The notes: generated by a model not told the origin, from the sequence alone. DNA of 23,581 nt from Desulfobacteraceae bacterium (GCA_030611815.1 JAUWPC010000012.1:1-23581); one strand, 5' to 3'. Numbered from the stretch's first letter, positions 7,240 through 16,024 are shown. Program-made: numbers and translations.

Positions 7240-7368
7240 TGCCTGAACGAAAACTGTCTTTTTTGCCCATATCTGCGTCAGACTCATCAGGCACTCAGTC
7301 ATCTGAGTGCCTGATCGTCTTCCTTGATCTGAACAAAAAATCCTAGTTTTCGTTCGGACACTATGTAG
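7232..7368. repeat. 137-bp MITE-like element overlapping the hisC stop codon
   Basis: The left arm (TAGTGCCTGAACGAAAACT) and the reverse complement of the right arm (TAGTGTCCGAACGAAAACT) form terminal inverted repeats with two mismatches over 19 bases. The centre holds a perfect 13-bp hairpin, ATCAGGCACTCAG with loop TCAT (7284-7313). This could end hisC transcription, but there is no T-run directly after it. A single arm recurs at 12775-12796 at the end of the prepilin peptidase gene, so this is a dispersed family. In both places the TAG of the repeat is the stop codon. Confidence 0.65.
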
Positions 7369-7371
7369 AGC

Positions 7372-7396
7372 GGTTTCCCGCTGAAAGTGGGAAACC
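7372..7396. repeat. dRS3-like hairpin repeat, copy 1
   Basis: GGTTTCCC and GGGAAACC arms enclose GCTGAAAGT. The core GTTTCCCGCTGAAAG is repeated exactly at 16005-16019. The shape, TTTCCC-N8-9-GGGAAA, resembles widespread palindromic repeats of the form ATTCCC-N8-GGGAAT. It lies between hisC and cmk. Confidence 0.5.
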
Positions 7397-7463
7397 TGGA
7401 ACCGAACACTTCAGATGGCACGATGATCGCGACTCCAAAAAAAATCATCTTAAGGTATAGAGT

Positions 7464-8126
7464 ATGAATCACGTCATAACCATTGATGGTCCGGCCGGGT
7501 CCGGGAAGAGTACCATTAGTCGTATATTGGCCAAGAAAATCGGCTATTCATATCTGGATACCGGCGCTATGTATAGGGCTGTTGCGCTTGTAGCGAAAAG
7601 AAAAGGTGTCGATTTCCATGACGGCAAGGGATTAGGGATACTGTGCAACTCCTTGAATCTTCGATTTGACAGAGATGAAGATCCTCCGAGACTACTGCTC
7701 GGTAGGGAAGATATCTCAGGTCTAATCAGAAGCCCGGAAATGGATATGCTTTCCTCCAAGGTATCTGCGGTCGGCGAAGTCAGGGAGGCGATGACCGGCC
7801 TTCAACGCAAGATCGCCAAAGGAGCCGGATATGTGGCCGAGGGGAGGGATATGGGAACAGTGGTATTCCCGGAAGCTGATTGGAAGTTTTACCTTACGGC
7901 TTCCAGTGAGGCAAGGGCGGGTAGGAGATATGAAGAACTCTTGGGACGCGGTGAAACAGCGCTGAGGGACGTTGTGGAGGCGGACCTTAAAAAGAGGGAT
8001 GATCAGGACCGAATGCGACATCTATCTCCTTTAAGACCGGCGGAGGACGCTTTAATAATTGACTCAACGACTTTAACTATTGAGGAGGTTGTTGAAGTGA
8101 TGCTTAACCATCTCAAGCAATTATAA
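7464..8126 (+). CDS. cmk: Cytidylate kinase
   Basis: Phosphorylates CMP and dCMP to the diphosphates with ATP. The 220 residues carry the P-loop GPAGSGKST (9-17), the CMP-binding start DTGAMYRAVAL (32-42), the GRDMGTVVFPEA region, and the C-terminal KKRDDQDRMRHLSPLRPAEDA stretch characteristic of Cmk. An AAGG lies about 8 nt before the ATG. It is followed by rpsA after 133 nt, the conserved cmk-rpsA order of many bacteria. Length and motifs are all normal. Confidence 0.95.
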   Translation: MNHVITIDGPAGSGKSTISRILAKKIGYSYLDTGAMYRAVALVAKRKGVDFHDGKGLGILCNSLNLRFDRDEDPPRLLLGREDISGLIRSPEMDMLSSKVSAVGEVREAMTGLQRKIAKGAGYVAEGRDMGTVVFPEADWKFYLTASSEARAGRRYEELLGRGETALRDVVEADLKKRDDQDRMRHLSPLRPAEDALIIDSTTLTIEEVVEVMLNHLKQL

Positions 8127-8166
8127 AATATCATAACTGCTATTGCTGGTTTTTGGCAAATAATAG

Positions 8167-8195
8167 TTGATATTCTGTTTTGGCTTTGATACATT
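8167..8195 (+). promoter_or_regulatory. Candidate sigma-70 promoter for rpsA
   Basis: TTGATA (8167-8172) and TACATT (8190-8195) are separated by 17 nt in the cmk-rpsA gap. A start near 8202 would give a leader of about 58 nt. The boxes match consensus at 5 of 6 and 4 of 6 positions. This was read by eye only. Confidence 0.35.
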
Positions 8196-8259
8196 GGAAA
8201 ATTTGAAGCATTTGTAGATCGGCAAAATAGGCAAAAACACTTAGGGGGTATTTAGGTTA

Positions 8260-10272
8260 ATGGAAAAGGAAATAAACTTTGCAACCCAAGAAGCAACCGA
8301 AGTAACTAATGAGAACGAAGCTACACCTTTAGATCTCGGGAATGATCGTGAGGCCTCGGACAGAGACTCAACTGCAGAAGATTCACAAAGTGTTATTGAA
8401 TCGGCGGGGGAATCCGAAGAAGAATTGATGGACAAATCAGAGGAAGAACCTGTTGAAGATACTCAGGATTCTGACACCTTTATGCGATTATATGAAGAAA
8501 GCCTAAAGAGCATCAAGGAGGGAGAGGTAGTTTCCGGAGAGATCGTTCAAGTCGACAAAGAATATGTCTTGGTTGATATCGGTTACAAATCAGAAGGGCA
8601 GATCCCTATTCGTGAGTTTGTGGACGCCGAAGGCAATTTGGCGGCCAATGTGGGCGACAAGATAGAGGTCCTTTTGGAGCGGAGAGAGGATGACGAGGGG
8701 GTTATTAGACTTTCCAAAGAAAAGGCTGCAAAGATGAAGGTCTGGGACAAAATTAGAGAGATCTATGAAAATGACGGCACAGTCAAAGGCACTATTCTCT
8801 CGAGGGTTAAGGGGGGGCTCTCCGTGGATATTGGCCTTCAGGCCTTTCTGCCCGGCTCTCAGGTTGACCTCAGGCCGATTAGGGATATGGATAACCTGGT
8901 AGGGATGGAGCATGAGTTCAAAATAGTAAAATACAATAAGAGGCGTGGCAATATTGTCTTGTCCCGCCGGGCCATATTAGAAGCAGAGCGCGTGGCCTTG
9001 AAAGAAAAAACCTTGGAGATCATTGAAGAAGGCTCTGTTCTCCGTGGGATAGTAAAGAATATCACTGATTATGGTCTCTTCATTGACTTAGGCGGTATAG
9101 ACGGCCTTGTACATATTACTGATATGTCCTGGGGGAGGGTAGGACACCCTTCTGAGATTCATAAGGCCGGGGATGAAATTGAAGTAAAGGTTTTGAGCTT
9201 TGATAAAGAGAGGGAACGGGTATCTCTCGGCATCAAGCAGTTGGTGCCCGACCCATGGAGCCAGGTTGAAGAAAAGTACCCTATTGGCGTAAGAATTACC
9301 GGCCGTGTGGTCAGCCTGACAGATTATGGCGCCTTTATTGAAGTGGAGCAAGGTGTGGAAGGATTGATTCATGTTTCTGAAATGTCCTGGACTCGGAAAG
9401 TCAGGCATCCTTCACAACTTCTGAGTATAGGGGACATGGTAGAGGCCATAGTCTTGAACATGGATATTGCAAGGAAACGGATCTCTTTGGGTATGAAACA
9501 GGTTGCACCGAACCCTTGGGATGTTATTGAAGAAAAATATCCTGTTGGAACGACAATAGAAGGGAAGATCAAGAATATTACTGATTTCGGAGCCTTTATC
9601 GGCATTGATGAAGGGATTGACGGCCTTGTGCACATATCCGATATTTCCTGGACCAAAAGGATAAGGCACCCTTCTGAGGTCTATAAAAAGGGCCAGGAAG
9701 TGCGGGCTGTGGTGCTTAGCATTGATCAGAACAACGAACGTTTTTCATTAGGCATCAAGCAGTTAGCCCCTGACCCATGGGATGACATACCGGTGAAATT
9801 CAAGCCGGGGACCAGAGTGACCGGGACGGTTACCAACGTGACAGACTTTGGTCTGTTCCTTGAACTCGAAGAGGGCATAGAGGGCCTCGTTCACGTCTCC
9901 GAGATATCCTCCGATAAGAAGGGAAATCCTCTGTCGAGGTTTCAGATTGACGATGTTATACAGGCCAAGGTCATCAATGTCTCCCGTGAAGAGAAGAAGA
10001 TTGGCCTTTCCATACGAAAGCTGGACGAGACCAGTGAAAAGGATATTCTCAGAAGTTATCTGAATACTAAACAAGAAGCAACCTCCAATCTTGGAGAGCT
10101 GTTGAGAGAAGAAATGATGAATTTTGAAGATCAATCGCAGTCCAAGGACCCCGACTCAGGAGAGAAAGAGCAGATTCAGGAAGCGGAGATATCAGAGCCC
10201 GCATCGGTCAGCGAAATTGAAGATTCCGACAGCCCTCCGGAGGAACCGCCATCGGACGAAAAGTCTGAATAG
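8260..10272 (+). CDS. rpsA: 30S ribosomal protein S1 with acidic extensions
   Basis: RNA-binding ribosomal protein that helps load and unfold mRNA at initiation. Six S1 (OB-fold) repeats start near residues 88, 173, 259, 343, 430 and 517. Repeats 3 to 6 are the most alike, with the recurring pattern G-x-V-x-x-I/L-T-D-Y/F-G-x-F-I/L then G-L-V/I-H-V/I-S/T-D/E. Repeats 1 and 2 are the diverged ribosome-binding type. The product has 670 residues, against about 557 in E. coli. The excess is an N-terminal region of about 75 residues very rich in Glu, Asp and Ser, and an acidic C-terminal tail of about 50 residues. A purine-rich AGGGGG lies about 12 nt before the ATG. It follows cmk. Confidence 0.95.
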   Translation: MEKEINFATQEATEVTNENEATPLDLGNDREASDRDSTAEDSQSVIESAGESEEELMDKSEEEPVEDTQDSDTFMRLYEESLKSIKEGEVVSGEIVQVDKEYVLVDIGYKSEGQIPIREFVDAEGNLAANVGDKIEVLLERREDDEGVIRLSKEKAAKMKVWDKIREIYENDGTVKGTILSRVKGGLSVDIGLQAFLPGSQVDLRPIRDMDNLVGMEHEFKIVKYNKRRGNIVLSRRAILEAERVALKEKTLEIIEEGSVLRGIVKNITDYGLFIDLGGIDGLVHITDMSWGRVGHPSEIHKAGDEIEVKVLSFDKERERVSLGIKQLVPDPWSQVEEKYPIGVRITGRVVSLTDYGAFIEVEQGVEGLIHVSEMSWTRKVRHPSQLLSIGDMVEAIVLNMDIARKRISLGMKQVAPNPWDVIEEKYPVGTTIEGKIKNITDFGAFIGIDEGIDGLVHISDISWTKRIRHPSEVYKKGQEVRAVVLSIDQNNERFSLGIKQLAPDPWDDIPVKFKPGTRVTGTVTNVTDFGLFLELEEGIEGLVHVSEISSDKKGNPLSRFQIDDVIQAKVINVSREEKKIGLSIRKLDETSEKDILRSYLNTKQEATSNLGELLREEMMNFEDQSQSKDPDSGEKEQIQEAEISEPASVSEIEDSDSPPEEPPSDEKSE

Positions 10273-10448
10273 AGCCTCATTAGAAGTGCCTAAAGTTGTG
10301 GTACGCCTTCGGCGATGCAGTATTGAATATAGGAATTCACAGATTCAGGCCCCAGTGAAATCGAAAAATAAATGCATTTCAGGCATCCTTTAAACAGGCC
10401 AAAAGGTAGCTTACACTTTTTTGAGATAAAATCCTTACGGATTAACAA

Positions 10449-11366
10449 ATGTCAAACAAGCGGCATCCGATACTGACAGTCCTGGTTATTATCCTTGTCA
10501 TAGCCCTTGTGTTGGGCAGCGCGATGGTAATTGCGCTGAACATGCTTTCCCCTTCGTCTGATCTGTTTTTCGCTGAAAAAATAGGCATTATCTCCGTAGA
10601 AGGAACTATTTCAGCCTCTCAGACAGTCACATCACAGTTAGTTAAGTATAGAAAAGATAAAGCCATAAAAGCCATTATCTTGAAGATTAATTCTCCAGGT
10701 GGGGCCATAGCGCCAAGCCAGGAGATCTACAGGGAGATCCGGAAGACAATCCCTGTCAAGAAAGTTGTCGCCGCAATGGGTACAGTTGCGGCATCGGGGG
10801 GGTACTACATTGCAGCGGCCGCGAACAAGATTGTGGCCAACCCAGGCACAGTTACCGGCAGTATCGGGGTGATTGTGGAATTTGTGCGGGTGGAGGAGCT
10901 GTTAAACAAGATCGGCATTGATCTCGAAATCATGAAAAGCGGAGAATTCAAGGATATGGGGTCGCCTGACAGGAAATTAACCGAAAGGGATCGAGAGATT
11001 CTTGATGCCATGATAATGGACATGCAGAACCAGTTCGTGGAGGCGATTGTCCGCGGGAGGAGCCTTTCTTTAGAGAAGGTTCAAGCGATCGCCGATGGTC
11101 GTATCTTCTCCGGAGCCCAAGCCAAGGAATTGGGGCTGGTTGACTTTTTGGGTAATTTTCAAGATGCAGTTGAGATAACAAAAGAACTGGCCGGTATCAA
11201 AGGAGACGTGACACTGGTCTACCCCAAGAAAAGCAAGTTCGAGTTATTCGACTTTTTACTTGAAACGGGCGCTAAATTTGCTGCCAGGCTGATCCAAAAC
11301 TTGAGAGGCACGGTTGAGTACAGGTGGAACGGCGTTTCGGGACTGAATGTCAGAAAAAGCTACTAA
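10449..11366 (+). CDS. sppA: Signal peptide peptidase SppA (S49 family, short form)
   Basis: Inner-membrane serine protease that degrades cleaved signal peptides. After a short basic start there is one membrane segment (about residues 9-32), then a single S49 domain. The product has 305 residues, so it is the short SppA type. The Ser-Lys dyad is visible: Ser116 in AASGGYYIA and Lys168 in GEFKDMGSP. The NSPGG motif (81-85) and the TGSIGVI stretch are also typical. It stands about 175 nt after rpsA and carries no obvious promoter of its own. Its last 17 bases overlap the 3' end of the YciO-family gene on the other strand. Confidence 0.92.
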   Translation: MSNKRHPILTVLVIILVIALVLGSAMVIALNMLSPSSDLFFAEKIGIISVEGTISASQTVTSQLVKYRKDKAIKAIILKINSPGGAIAPSQEIYREIRKTIPVKKVVAAMGTVAASGGYYIAAAANKIVANPGTVTGSIGVIVEFVRVEELLNKIGIDLEIMKSGEFKDMGSPDRKLTERDREILDAMIMDMQNQFVEAIVRGRSLSLEKVQAIADGRIFSGAQAKELGLVDFLGNFQDAVEITKELAGIKGDVTLVYPKKSKFELFDFLLETGAKFAARLIQNLRGTVEYRWNGVSGLNVRKSY

Positions 11367-11979
11367 CATCTCCTTTCCCTTTTCGTATTATTTCCGGTCT
11401 GTCTCCTATTAACGAGACTACGCTTGAAGGACTTTGATTAAAAATCCCACCATCAATGACAATATCGAGATATGATCCATAGACCTCCTTTATTTCCCAG
11501 GGATCATCATACCCCGCGCTGGTGCTTATGATAGGCCGGCCAAGGGTTTGCACAATACTTAGGGCGATCTTATTGTCCGGCACGCGGATACCCACAGTTT
11601 TCCGCTTGGTCAGCATAATCCTCGGCACCAGTTTAGTGCCTTCTAAGACAAAGGTGTATGGGCCGGGAAGGAGTCGTTTCATAGTTTTATAGGCATAATT
11701 GGAGACTAAGGCATATCGGCTTATCTCCTTTAGGCTGTCACAGACAAAGGAAAATGGTTTCTTGAGGGGGCGCTTCTTAAGCCTGTATATAAGCTGAATC
11801 CCTCTCTTATTGAAGAGATCACATCCTATCCCATAAAAAGTATCAGTGGGGTAGGCAATAAGCCCTCCCTGCTCTAAAACCTGGGCCACACGACTGATAT
11901 GGCGCTGTTGCGGGTTTTTCGGATTAACAGAGAGTGTTATAGTCTTTTTATTTGTTCCTGGATTGTTGATTTTAACCAT
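11350..11979 (-). CDS. yciO: YciO/YrdC/Sua5-family protein (L-threonylcarbamoyladenylate synthase-like)
   Basis: YrdC-fold protein of the family that makes threonylcarbamoyl-AMP for tRNA t6A modification. The 209 residues include YPTDTFYGIGCD, the KKRPLKKPF segment that matches the KRxxxKP nucleotide-binding motif, PGPYTFVLEGTK, KRKTVGIRVPD and the closing RKGKGDVSSFF. The pattern is closest to YciO rather than TsaC. Where TsaC and Sua5 carry a STSAN motif, this protein has STSAG, so one conserved residue differs. YciO function in t6A synthesis is less certain than TsaC. The start codon at 11979 has no strong ribosome site. Its 5' end faces the prepilin peptidase gene 25 nt away, so the two must share a divergent promoter zone. 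Confidence 0.82.
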   Translation of the reverse strand: MVKINNPGTNKKTITLSVNPKNPQQRHISRVAQVLEQGGLIAYPTDTFYGIGCDLFNKRGIQLIYRLKKRPLKKPFSFVCDSLKEISRYALVSNYAYKTMKRLLPGPYTFVLEGTKLVPRIMLTKRKTVGIRVPDNKIALSIVQTLGRPIISTSAGYDDPWEIKEVYGSYLDIVIDGGIFNQSPSSVVSLIGDRPEIIRKGKGDVSSFF

Positions 11980-12004
11980 TTTTGTATAAACCGAGACCTG
12001 TCAA

Positions 12005-12781
12005 ATGGGTTTTGACTTAGTCATGGTACTCTTTTCTTTCCTGTTGGGGCTTTCTTTCGGAAGCTTTATGAACGTATGTATTTATCGTATTCCCCTAAAG
12101 AAATCGATCATCAGTCCTCCCTCAACCTGCCCCCACTGTGGCGAACGAATCAAGTTCTATGATAATATCCCCCTGCTCAGCTATCTTCTTTTAGCCGGAA
12201 GATGCAGACGCTGTAATAACCCTGTTTCGTGGCGTTATCCGATTGTAGAGGGGCTGACCGGCCTTTTAAGCCTGGCCCTCTTTATCAGATATGGATTTAG
12301 TTATCAATACATTCTCACTTTTCTATTTGCAGCGACCCTTGTGACAATAAGTTTTATTGACCTTGACCATAAGATCATTCCGGATATCCTTTCGCTGCCC
12401 GGGATCGTGGCAGGTTGGGGGGTTTCATTTCTTCCCGGCAGTCCCTTCTGGCTCGATTCATTGATAGGGACCGTGGCGGGAGGGGGCACTCTTTTTCTCG
12501 TAGCTTTCATCTATGAACGTATTACCGGGAGAGAGGGAATGGGGGGGGGAGACATTAAGCTCCTTGCCATGATTGGCGCATGGATGGGCTGGAGGCCTTT
12601 ACCCCTTATCGTTCTCATTTCTTCTCTGACAGGCGCAGTCATAGGCTCCGTTTTTATCCTGTTTGCCGGTAAAGGGTATCGGGTCAGGATACCATTTGGC
12701 CCATTTCTTTCCCTGGGTGCCCTTTTTTACCTCTTTTTTGGCAGTGAGTTTGCAAAGTGGTATTTTAGTCTGTTTATGTAG
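12005..12781 (+). CDS. Prepilin peptidase / N-methyltransferase (A24A family)
   Basis: Inner-membrane aspartic protease that cleaves and N-methylates type IV prepilins and type II secretion pseudopilins (PilD/GspO). The 258-residue product is strongly hydrophobic, with about seven or eight membrane segments. The cytoplasmic zinc-binding domain has CPHC (42-45) and CRRC (67-70). The two catalytic aspartates are in FIDLDH (Asp119) and GGGDIK (Asp183). No pilus or secretion gene is adjacent; the following NtrB/NtrC pair may regulate such a system, but this is inference. The start is only weakly supported by a ribosome site. The stop TAG lies within a copy of the repeat that also ends hisC. Confidence 0.93.
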   Translation: MGFDLVMVLFSFLLGLSFGSFMNVCIYRIPLKKSIISPPSTCPHCGERIKFYDNIPLLSYLLLAGRCRRCNNPVSWRYPIVEGLTGLLSLALFIRYGFSYQYILTFLFAATLVTISFIDLDHKIIPDILSLPGIVAGWGVSFLPGSPFWLDSLIGTVAGGGTLFLVAFIYERITGREGMGGGDIKLLAMIGAWMGWRPLPLIVLISSLTGAVIGSVFILFAGKGYRVRIPFGPFLSLGALFYLFFGSEFAKWYFSLFM

Positions 12782-12796
12782 TGTCCGAACGAAAAC
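12775..12796 (+). repeat. Solo copy of the 22-bp repeat arm, containing a stop codon
   Basis: TAGTGTCCGAACGAAAAC matches the left arm of the 7232-7368 element at 16 of 18 bases and its right arm, reverse complemented, exactly. The first TAG is the stop of the prepilin peptidase gene. It is followed within 5 nt by the ribosome site of the histidine kinase gene. Confidence 0.6.
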
Positions 12797-12813
12797 GATG
12801 AGGAGGCATAACC

Positions 12814-14382
12814 TTGCGATTTCCTTTTTACAGCCTGAGGACCGGGATCGTGGCCTGCCTTACCTTTTTGATCCTGTCTGCCATGCTCCTCATCAATGTT
12901 GTGATGGTTAAATTTGCGGAAAGGGATCTGATTGACGCAAAAGTGGAAATGGGTCGCCTACTTATCCATACCATAGGACAGAGGGTAGTATATGAAACAA
13001 TTAGCAGACATAAGGTTCTGAATGGACTTGGGTCGATTCCCCGGTTTAATAAAGAGATTGCCCAGCTTCTCAGAATGGGAGGATATTCAAGTGCCCTGGT
13101 GGTTAGTAGCACAGGCGCCAGGCTTTTTGGCCTCGGGTCATGGGGAAAGCGAGAGGAAGACGCGCTCGTCAGATCGAGAGAAGCTCTGGCAAGACAAAAA
13201 TCGTCCCTTGAGTTTTTAGGGGAGATCTGGGGAGTGATCTGGCTCGCTCCAGAGATGATCCGGATGTCCGCCCCATTTTTTTTTGACGGGCGCCTAATGG
13301 GCGCTGTCGCTATCCGCGCAGACCTCGGACCATTATATCAGGGGCTAAGAAAATCGGAGAGATTAATCTTAATCTACATCTGTTTGAACGCGATTATCCT
13401 TGTCCTGTTCGGGATCTATCTCCTTTCGAGAACAGTGGTCAAGCCAATTCACAGACTCCTAACAATTACTGACAAATTTGAAGAGTGGTCCCCCTTATTT
13501 GATCAAGGGGAATCCTCCAGAAATGAAATCGGGCAGCTTTTCCGATCACTGAAAATGATGCTCAAACGGCTTGAGACGAACAAGAGGGAGTTAAAGGCAA
13601 ATATCTCTTCATTGGAAGAGGCCAATTTAGAGATAAAAAAGGCACAGGACGAAATCATCAAGTCTGAAAAGATGGCCTTGGCGGGCCGCCTGGCAACCGG
13701 AGTGGCCCACGAGATCGGTAACCCGCTGAGTATAATCTTAGGGTACTTGGAACTGCTCAAGAGGGGAGATCTGAAAAGCGAGGAAAATAAGGATTTCGTT
13801 GAACGGATTGAATCTGAGGTCACGCGTATAAACCAGATTATACGAGAACTCCTCGACTTTTCCAGACCTTCAAGCGCCGAACATGAAGAAACCGGGATTC
13901 ACCAGCTTATCATGGAAACAGTAAATTTACTCGAACTCCAACCAATGATGGACCGGATTGAGATACGACAGGACTTAGGAGCGAGAAAAGATGTTGTTTG
14001 GGCAGGGATGGCCCAGCTAAAACAAGTGTTTTTAAATATTATTATAAACGCTGCAGACGCAATGATAGACACCCATTCATCTGGTGGCTTATCTCCAAAG
14101 GTCTTGAACATTGAGACAGAGAATGAAGATGACTCCATTGTGATTAGCTTTACAGATACGGGGATCGGAATCTCCTCGGAAGAGCTCGGTCGCATTTTTG
14201 ATCCTTTTTATACTACAAAGGAACCAGGAAAAGGTACTGGTCTCGGTCTGTCTGTCTGTTACACGATTATTGAGGGGCTGGGTGGAACTATTCGCGCGGA
14301 GAGCATCCTCGGTAAAGGGACTGAAGTAATTGTTGCTATTCCGCTAAACCAGGCAAATCAGAAATTGAATATTGAACATTGA
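12814..14382 (+). CDS. Membrane-bound sensor histidine kinase (NtrB-like)
   Basis: Sensor kinase of a two-component system. Two membrane segments (about 9-31 and 183-204) enclose a periplasmic sensor region of about 150 residues, of no family I recognise. A HAMP-like linker (205-257) and a coiled coil (about 258-285) follow. The phosphoacceptor motif is GVAHEIGNPLSIILGY (His299). The ATP-binding domain shows NIIINAADAM (N box), DTGIGIS (G1) and GKGTGLGLSVC (G2). The start is TTG at 12814, supported by GAGGAGG 7 nt upstream. The last residues (about QKLNIEH) are encoded in an AT-rich repeat, so the tail may be non-native. The partner regulator starts 70 nt later. Confidence 0.92.
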   Translation: MRFPFYSLRTGIVACLTFLILSAMLLINVVMVKFAERDLIDAKVEMGRLLIHTIGQRVVYETISRHKVLNGLGSIPRFNKEIAQLLRMGGYSSALVVSSTGARLFGLGSWGKREEDALVRSREALARQKSSLEFLGEIWGVIWLAPEMIRMSAPFFFDGRLMGAVAIRADLGPLYQGLRKSERLILIYICLNAIILVLFGIYLLSRTVVKPIHRLLTITDKFEEWSPLFDQGESSRNEIGQLFRSLKMMLKRLETNKRELKANISSLEEANLEIKKAQDEIIKSEKMALAGRLATGVAHEIGNPLSIILGYLELLKRGDLKSEENKDFVERIESEVTRINQIIRELLDFSRPSSAEHEETGIHQLIMETVNLLELQPMMDRIEIRQDLGARKDVVWAGMAQLKQVFLNIIINAADAMIDTHSSGGLSPKVLNIETENEDDSIVISFTDTGIGISSEELGRIFDPFYTTKEPGKGTGLGLSVCYTIIEGLGGTIRAESILGKGTEVIVAIPLNQANQKLNIEH

Positions 14383-14388
14383 AAATTG

Positions 14389-14405
14389 GCTACATCATGT
14401 GTAGC
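14389..14405 (+). other. Small hairpin between kinase and regulator genes
   Basis: GCTACA and TGTAGC arms, fully complementary, enclose TCATG. They stand 6 nt after the kinase stop. It is followed by an AT-rich repeat (AACTTCAAATTCCAAACTCC...) up to the ribosome site of the next gene. There is no T-run, so it is unlikely to be a terminator; it could tune expression of the second gene. Confidence 0.3.
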
Positions 14406-14452
14406 AGAACTTCAAATTCCAAACTCCAAACTTCAAATTGAGGGAACAGACC

Positions 14453-15823
14453 ATGCCTCGGCAGACTGTGCTTGTAATTGATGATGAAGAGAATATGCGG
14501 CATATGTTGAAAACCATGTTGGAGAAGACGAACTACTCTGTCCAATGCGCCGGGGATGGAATTGAAGCACTCCAATGTATGGCTGAGACCGGCTTTGATT
14601 ACATTCTCTGCGACATAAAGATGCCGAATATGGACGGGATGGCATTCTTAGAAAAGGCCGTTAAGAGGCATCCTGAAAAGACCTACATTATGATGTCTGC
14701 GTATGGAACGGTTAAAACGGCCTTGGAGGCTATCAAGAAAGGAGCTTACGATTATATCTCAAAACCTTTTAAACCAGACGAAGTATTTTTGACGCTAAGA
14801 AAGGCCGAGGAACGGGAAAGATTGAAAAAAGAGAACTTAAGGTTGAAAACCAGAATAAACGAGATCGAAAAACAGCATTCATTTGGAAACATAATAGCAC
14901 GAAGCGAGGCAATGGCCCAGGTCCTTGAGCTTGTTAAGAAAGTGGCTGAGCACAAGACCACGGTGCTCATTACAGGAGAGAGCGGGACTGGCAAGGAACT
15001 GATTGCCAGGGCGATTCACTCGAATGGCCCAAGATCATCAGAGGCCTTAGTGAACATTAACTGTGGCGGTATTCCTGAAAACCTCATTGAAAGTGAACTC
15101 TTTGGGTATAAGAAAGGGGCGTTCACAGATGCTGTCAAAGACAAGCCGGGCCGTTTTGAGGAGGCGGATAAAGGAACCATATTTTTAGACGAGATTGGCG
15201 AACTCCCTTTTTCTTTGCAGGTAAAACTTTTGCGCGTATTGCAGGAAGAAGAGATCACTCCCTTGGGAGGTGTGGGTTCACGAAAAATTGACGTTCGGGT
15301 TGTGGTGGCCACGTCAAAGGATTTGAGGAAGGAGGTAGAGGAAGGACGATTCCGCGAAGATCTCTACTATCGGATTAATGTCTTGACCGTTCATCTTCCC
15401 CCGTTGAGAACAAGAAAAGGGGATGTATCACTCCTGACCGGTTATTTCATAGATATCTTTAATAAGAAACTGAACAAGAAAGTGGAAGCCCCCTCTTCTG
15501 AAGCGATGTCCATTCTGATAGGCTATCACTGGCCGGGGAATGTGAGAGAACTGGAAAATGTTATGGAGAGGGCGGTACTTCTTTCTACCGGTCGTTTGAT
15601 AACGCCGAAGGAACTTCCATCCAGCCTGACCCGGAACAGTGGGTTTCCCCAGGATTTTGACAGTTTGGAGACTCTTTCTATCAAGAAGGCCTCTAAACGG
15701 CTGCAACGAAATCTCATTGAAAAGGCCCTGAAAGCGACCAGCGGGAACAGGACCCAGTCTGCCAAACTCTTAGAAATCAGCCGGCCGATGCTTATATCAA
15801 AAATCAAGGAGTATGGGCTGTAA
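14453..15823 (+). CDS. Sigma-54-dependent response regulator (NtrC type)
   Basis: Response regulator that, when phosphorylated, should activate sigma-54 promoters. The receiver domain (about 4-120) has Asp54 in CDIKMP and Lys104 in SKPF. The AAA+ domain follows (about 142-380), with GESGTGKE (175-182) and a Walker B motif in GTIFLDEIGE. The sigma-54 contact loop reads GAFTDA (222-227) in place of the usual GAFTGA. A C-terminal Fis-type helix-turn-helix includes GNRTQSAKLLEISRPMLISKIK. I use ATG 14453, because GAGGGA sits 7 nt upstream; an in-frame TTG at 14438 would run through that site. It is the partner of the kinase before it. Its target is not shown, though the prepilin peptidase next door fits pilus or secretion control. 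Confidence 0.92.
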   Translation: MPRQTVLVIDDEENMRHMLKTMLEKTNYSVQCAGDGIEALQCMAETGFDYILCDIKMPNMDGMAFLEKAVKRHPEKTYIMMSAYGTVKTALEAIKKGAYDYISKPFKPDEVFLTLRKAEERERLKKENLRLKTRINEIEKQHSFGNIIARSEAMAQVLELVKKVAEHKTTVLITGESGTGKELIARAIHSNGPRSSEALVNINCGGIPENLIESELFGYKKGAFTDAVKDKPGRFEEADKGTIFLDEIGELPFSLQVKLLRVLQEEEITPLGGVGSRKIDVRVVVATSKDLRKEVEEGRFREDLYYRINVLTVHLPPLRTRKGDVSLLTGYFIDIFNKKLNKKVEAPSSEAMSILIGYHWPGNVRELENVMERAVLLSTGRLITPKELPSSLTRNSGFPQDFDSLETLSIKKASKRLQRNLIEKALKATSGNRTQSAKLLEISRPMLISKIKEYGL

Positions 15824-16004
15824 TTTCTTAATTGAGGGATTTAGGAATTGAGGAATTGAGGGATTGAAGCGGATAGGGGGGATTCGGTCATTTTTGACAG
15901 GATACTGCAATTTTTGCCACAGACACACCCCAGTACCATCCTCCCGGAGCTACGGGGCAGGCACAGACTCACACGGACATTATGTTACCGTGCTCGGGTT
16001 CAGG

Positions 16005-16024
16005 GTTTCCCGCTGAAAGCGGGA
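16005..16024. repeat. dRS3-like repeat, copy 2
   Basis: GTTTCCCGCTGAAAG is identical to 7373-7387, followed by CGGGA against TGGGA in copy 1. The pairing TCCCGCT/AGCGGGA forms a hairpin. Two exact 15-base copies 8.6 kb apart point to a dispersed repeat. Confidence 0.5.

Noticed and set aside
7284..7313. Strong 13-bp hairpin as a hisC terminator
   Set aside because: No T-run follows and it sits at the centre of an inverted-repeat element, so it is better explained as part of that element.
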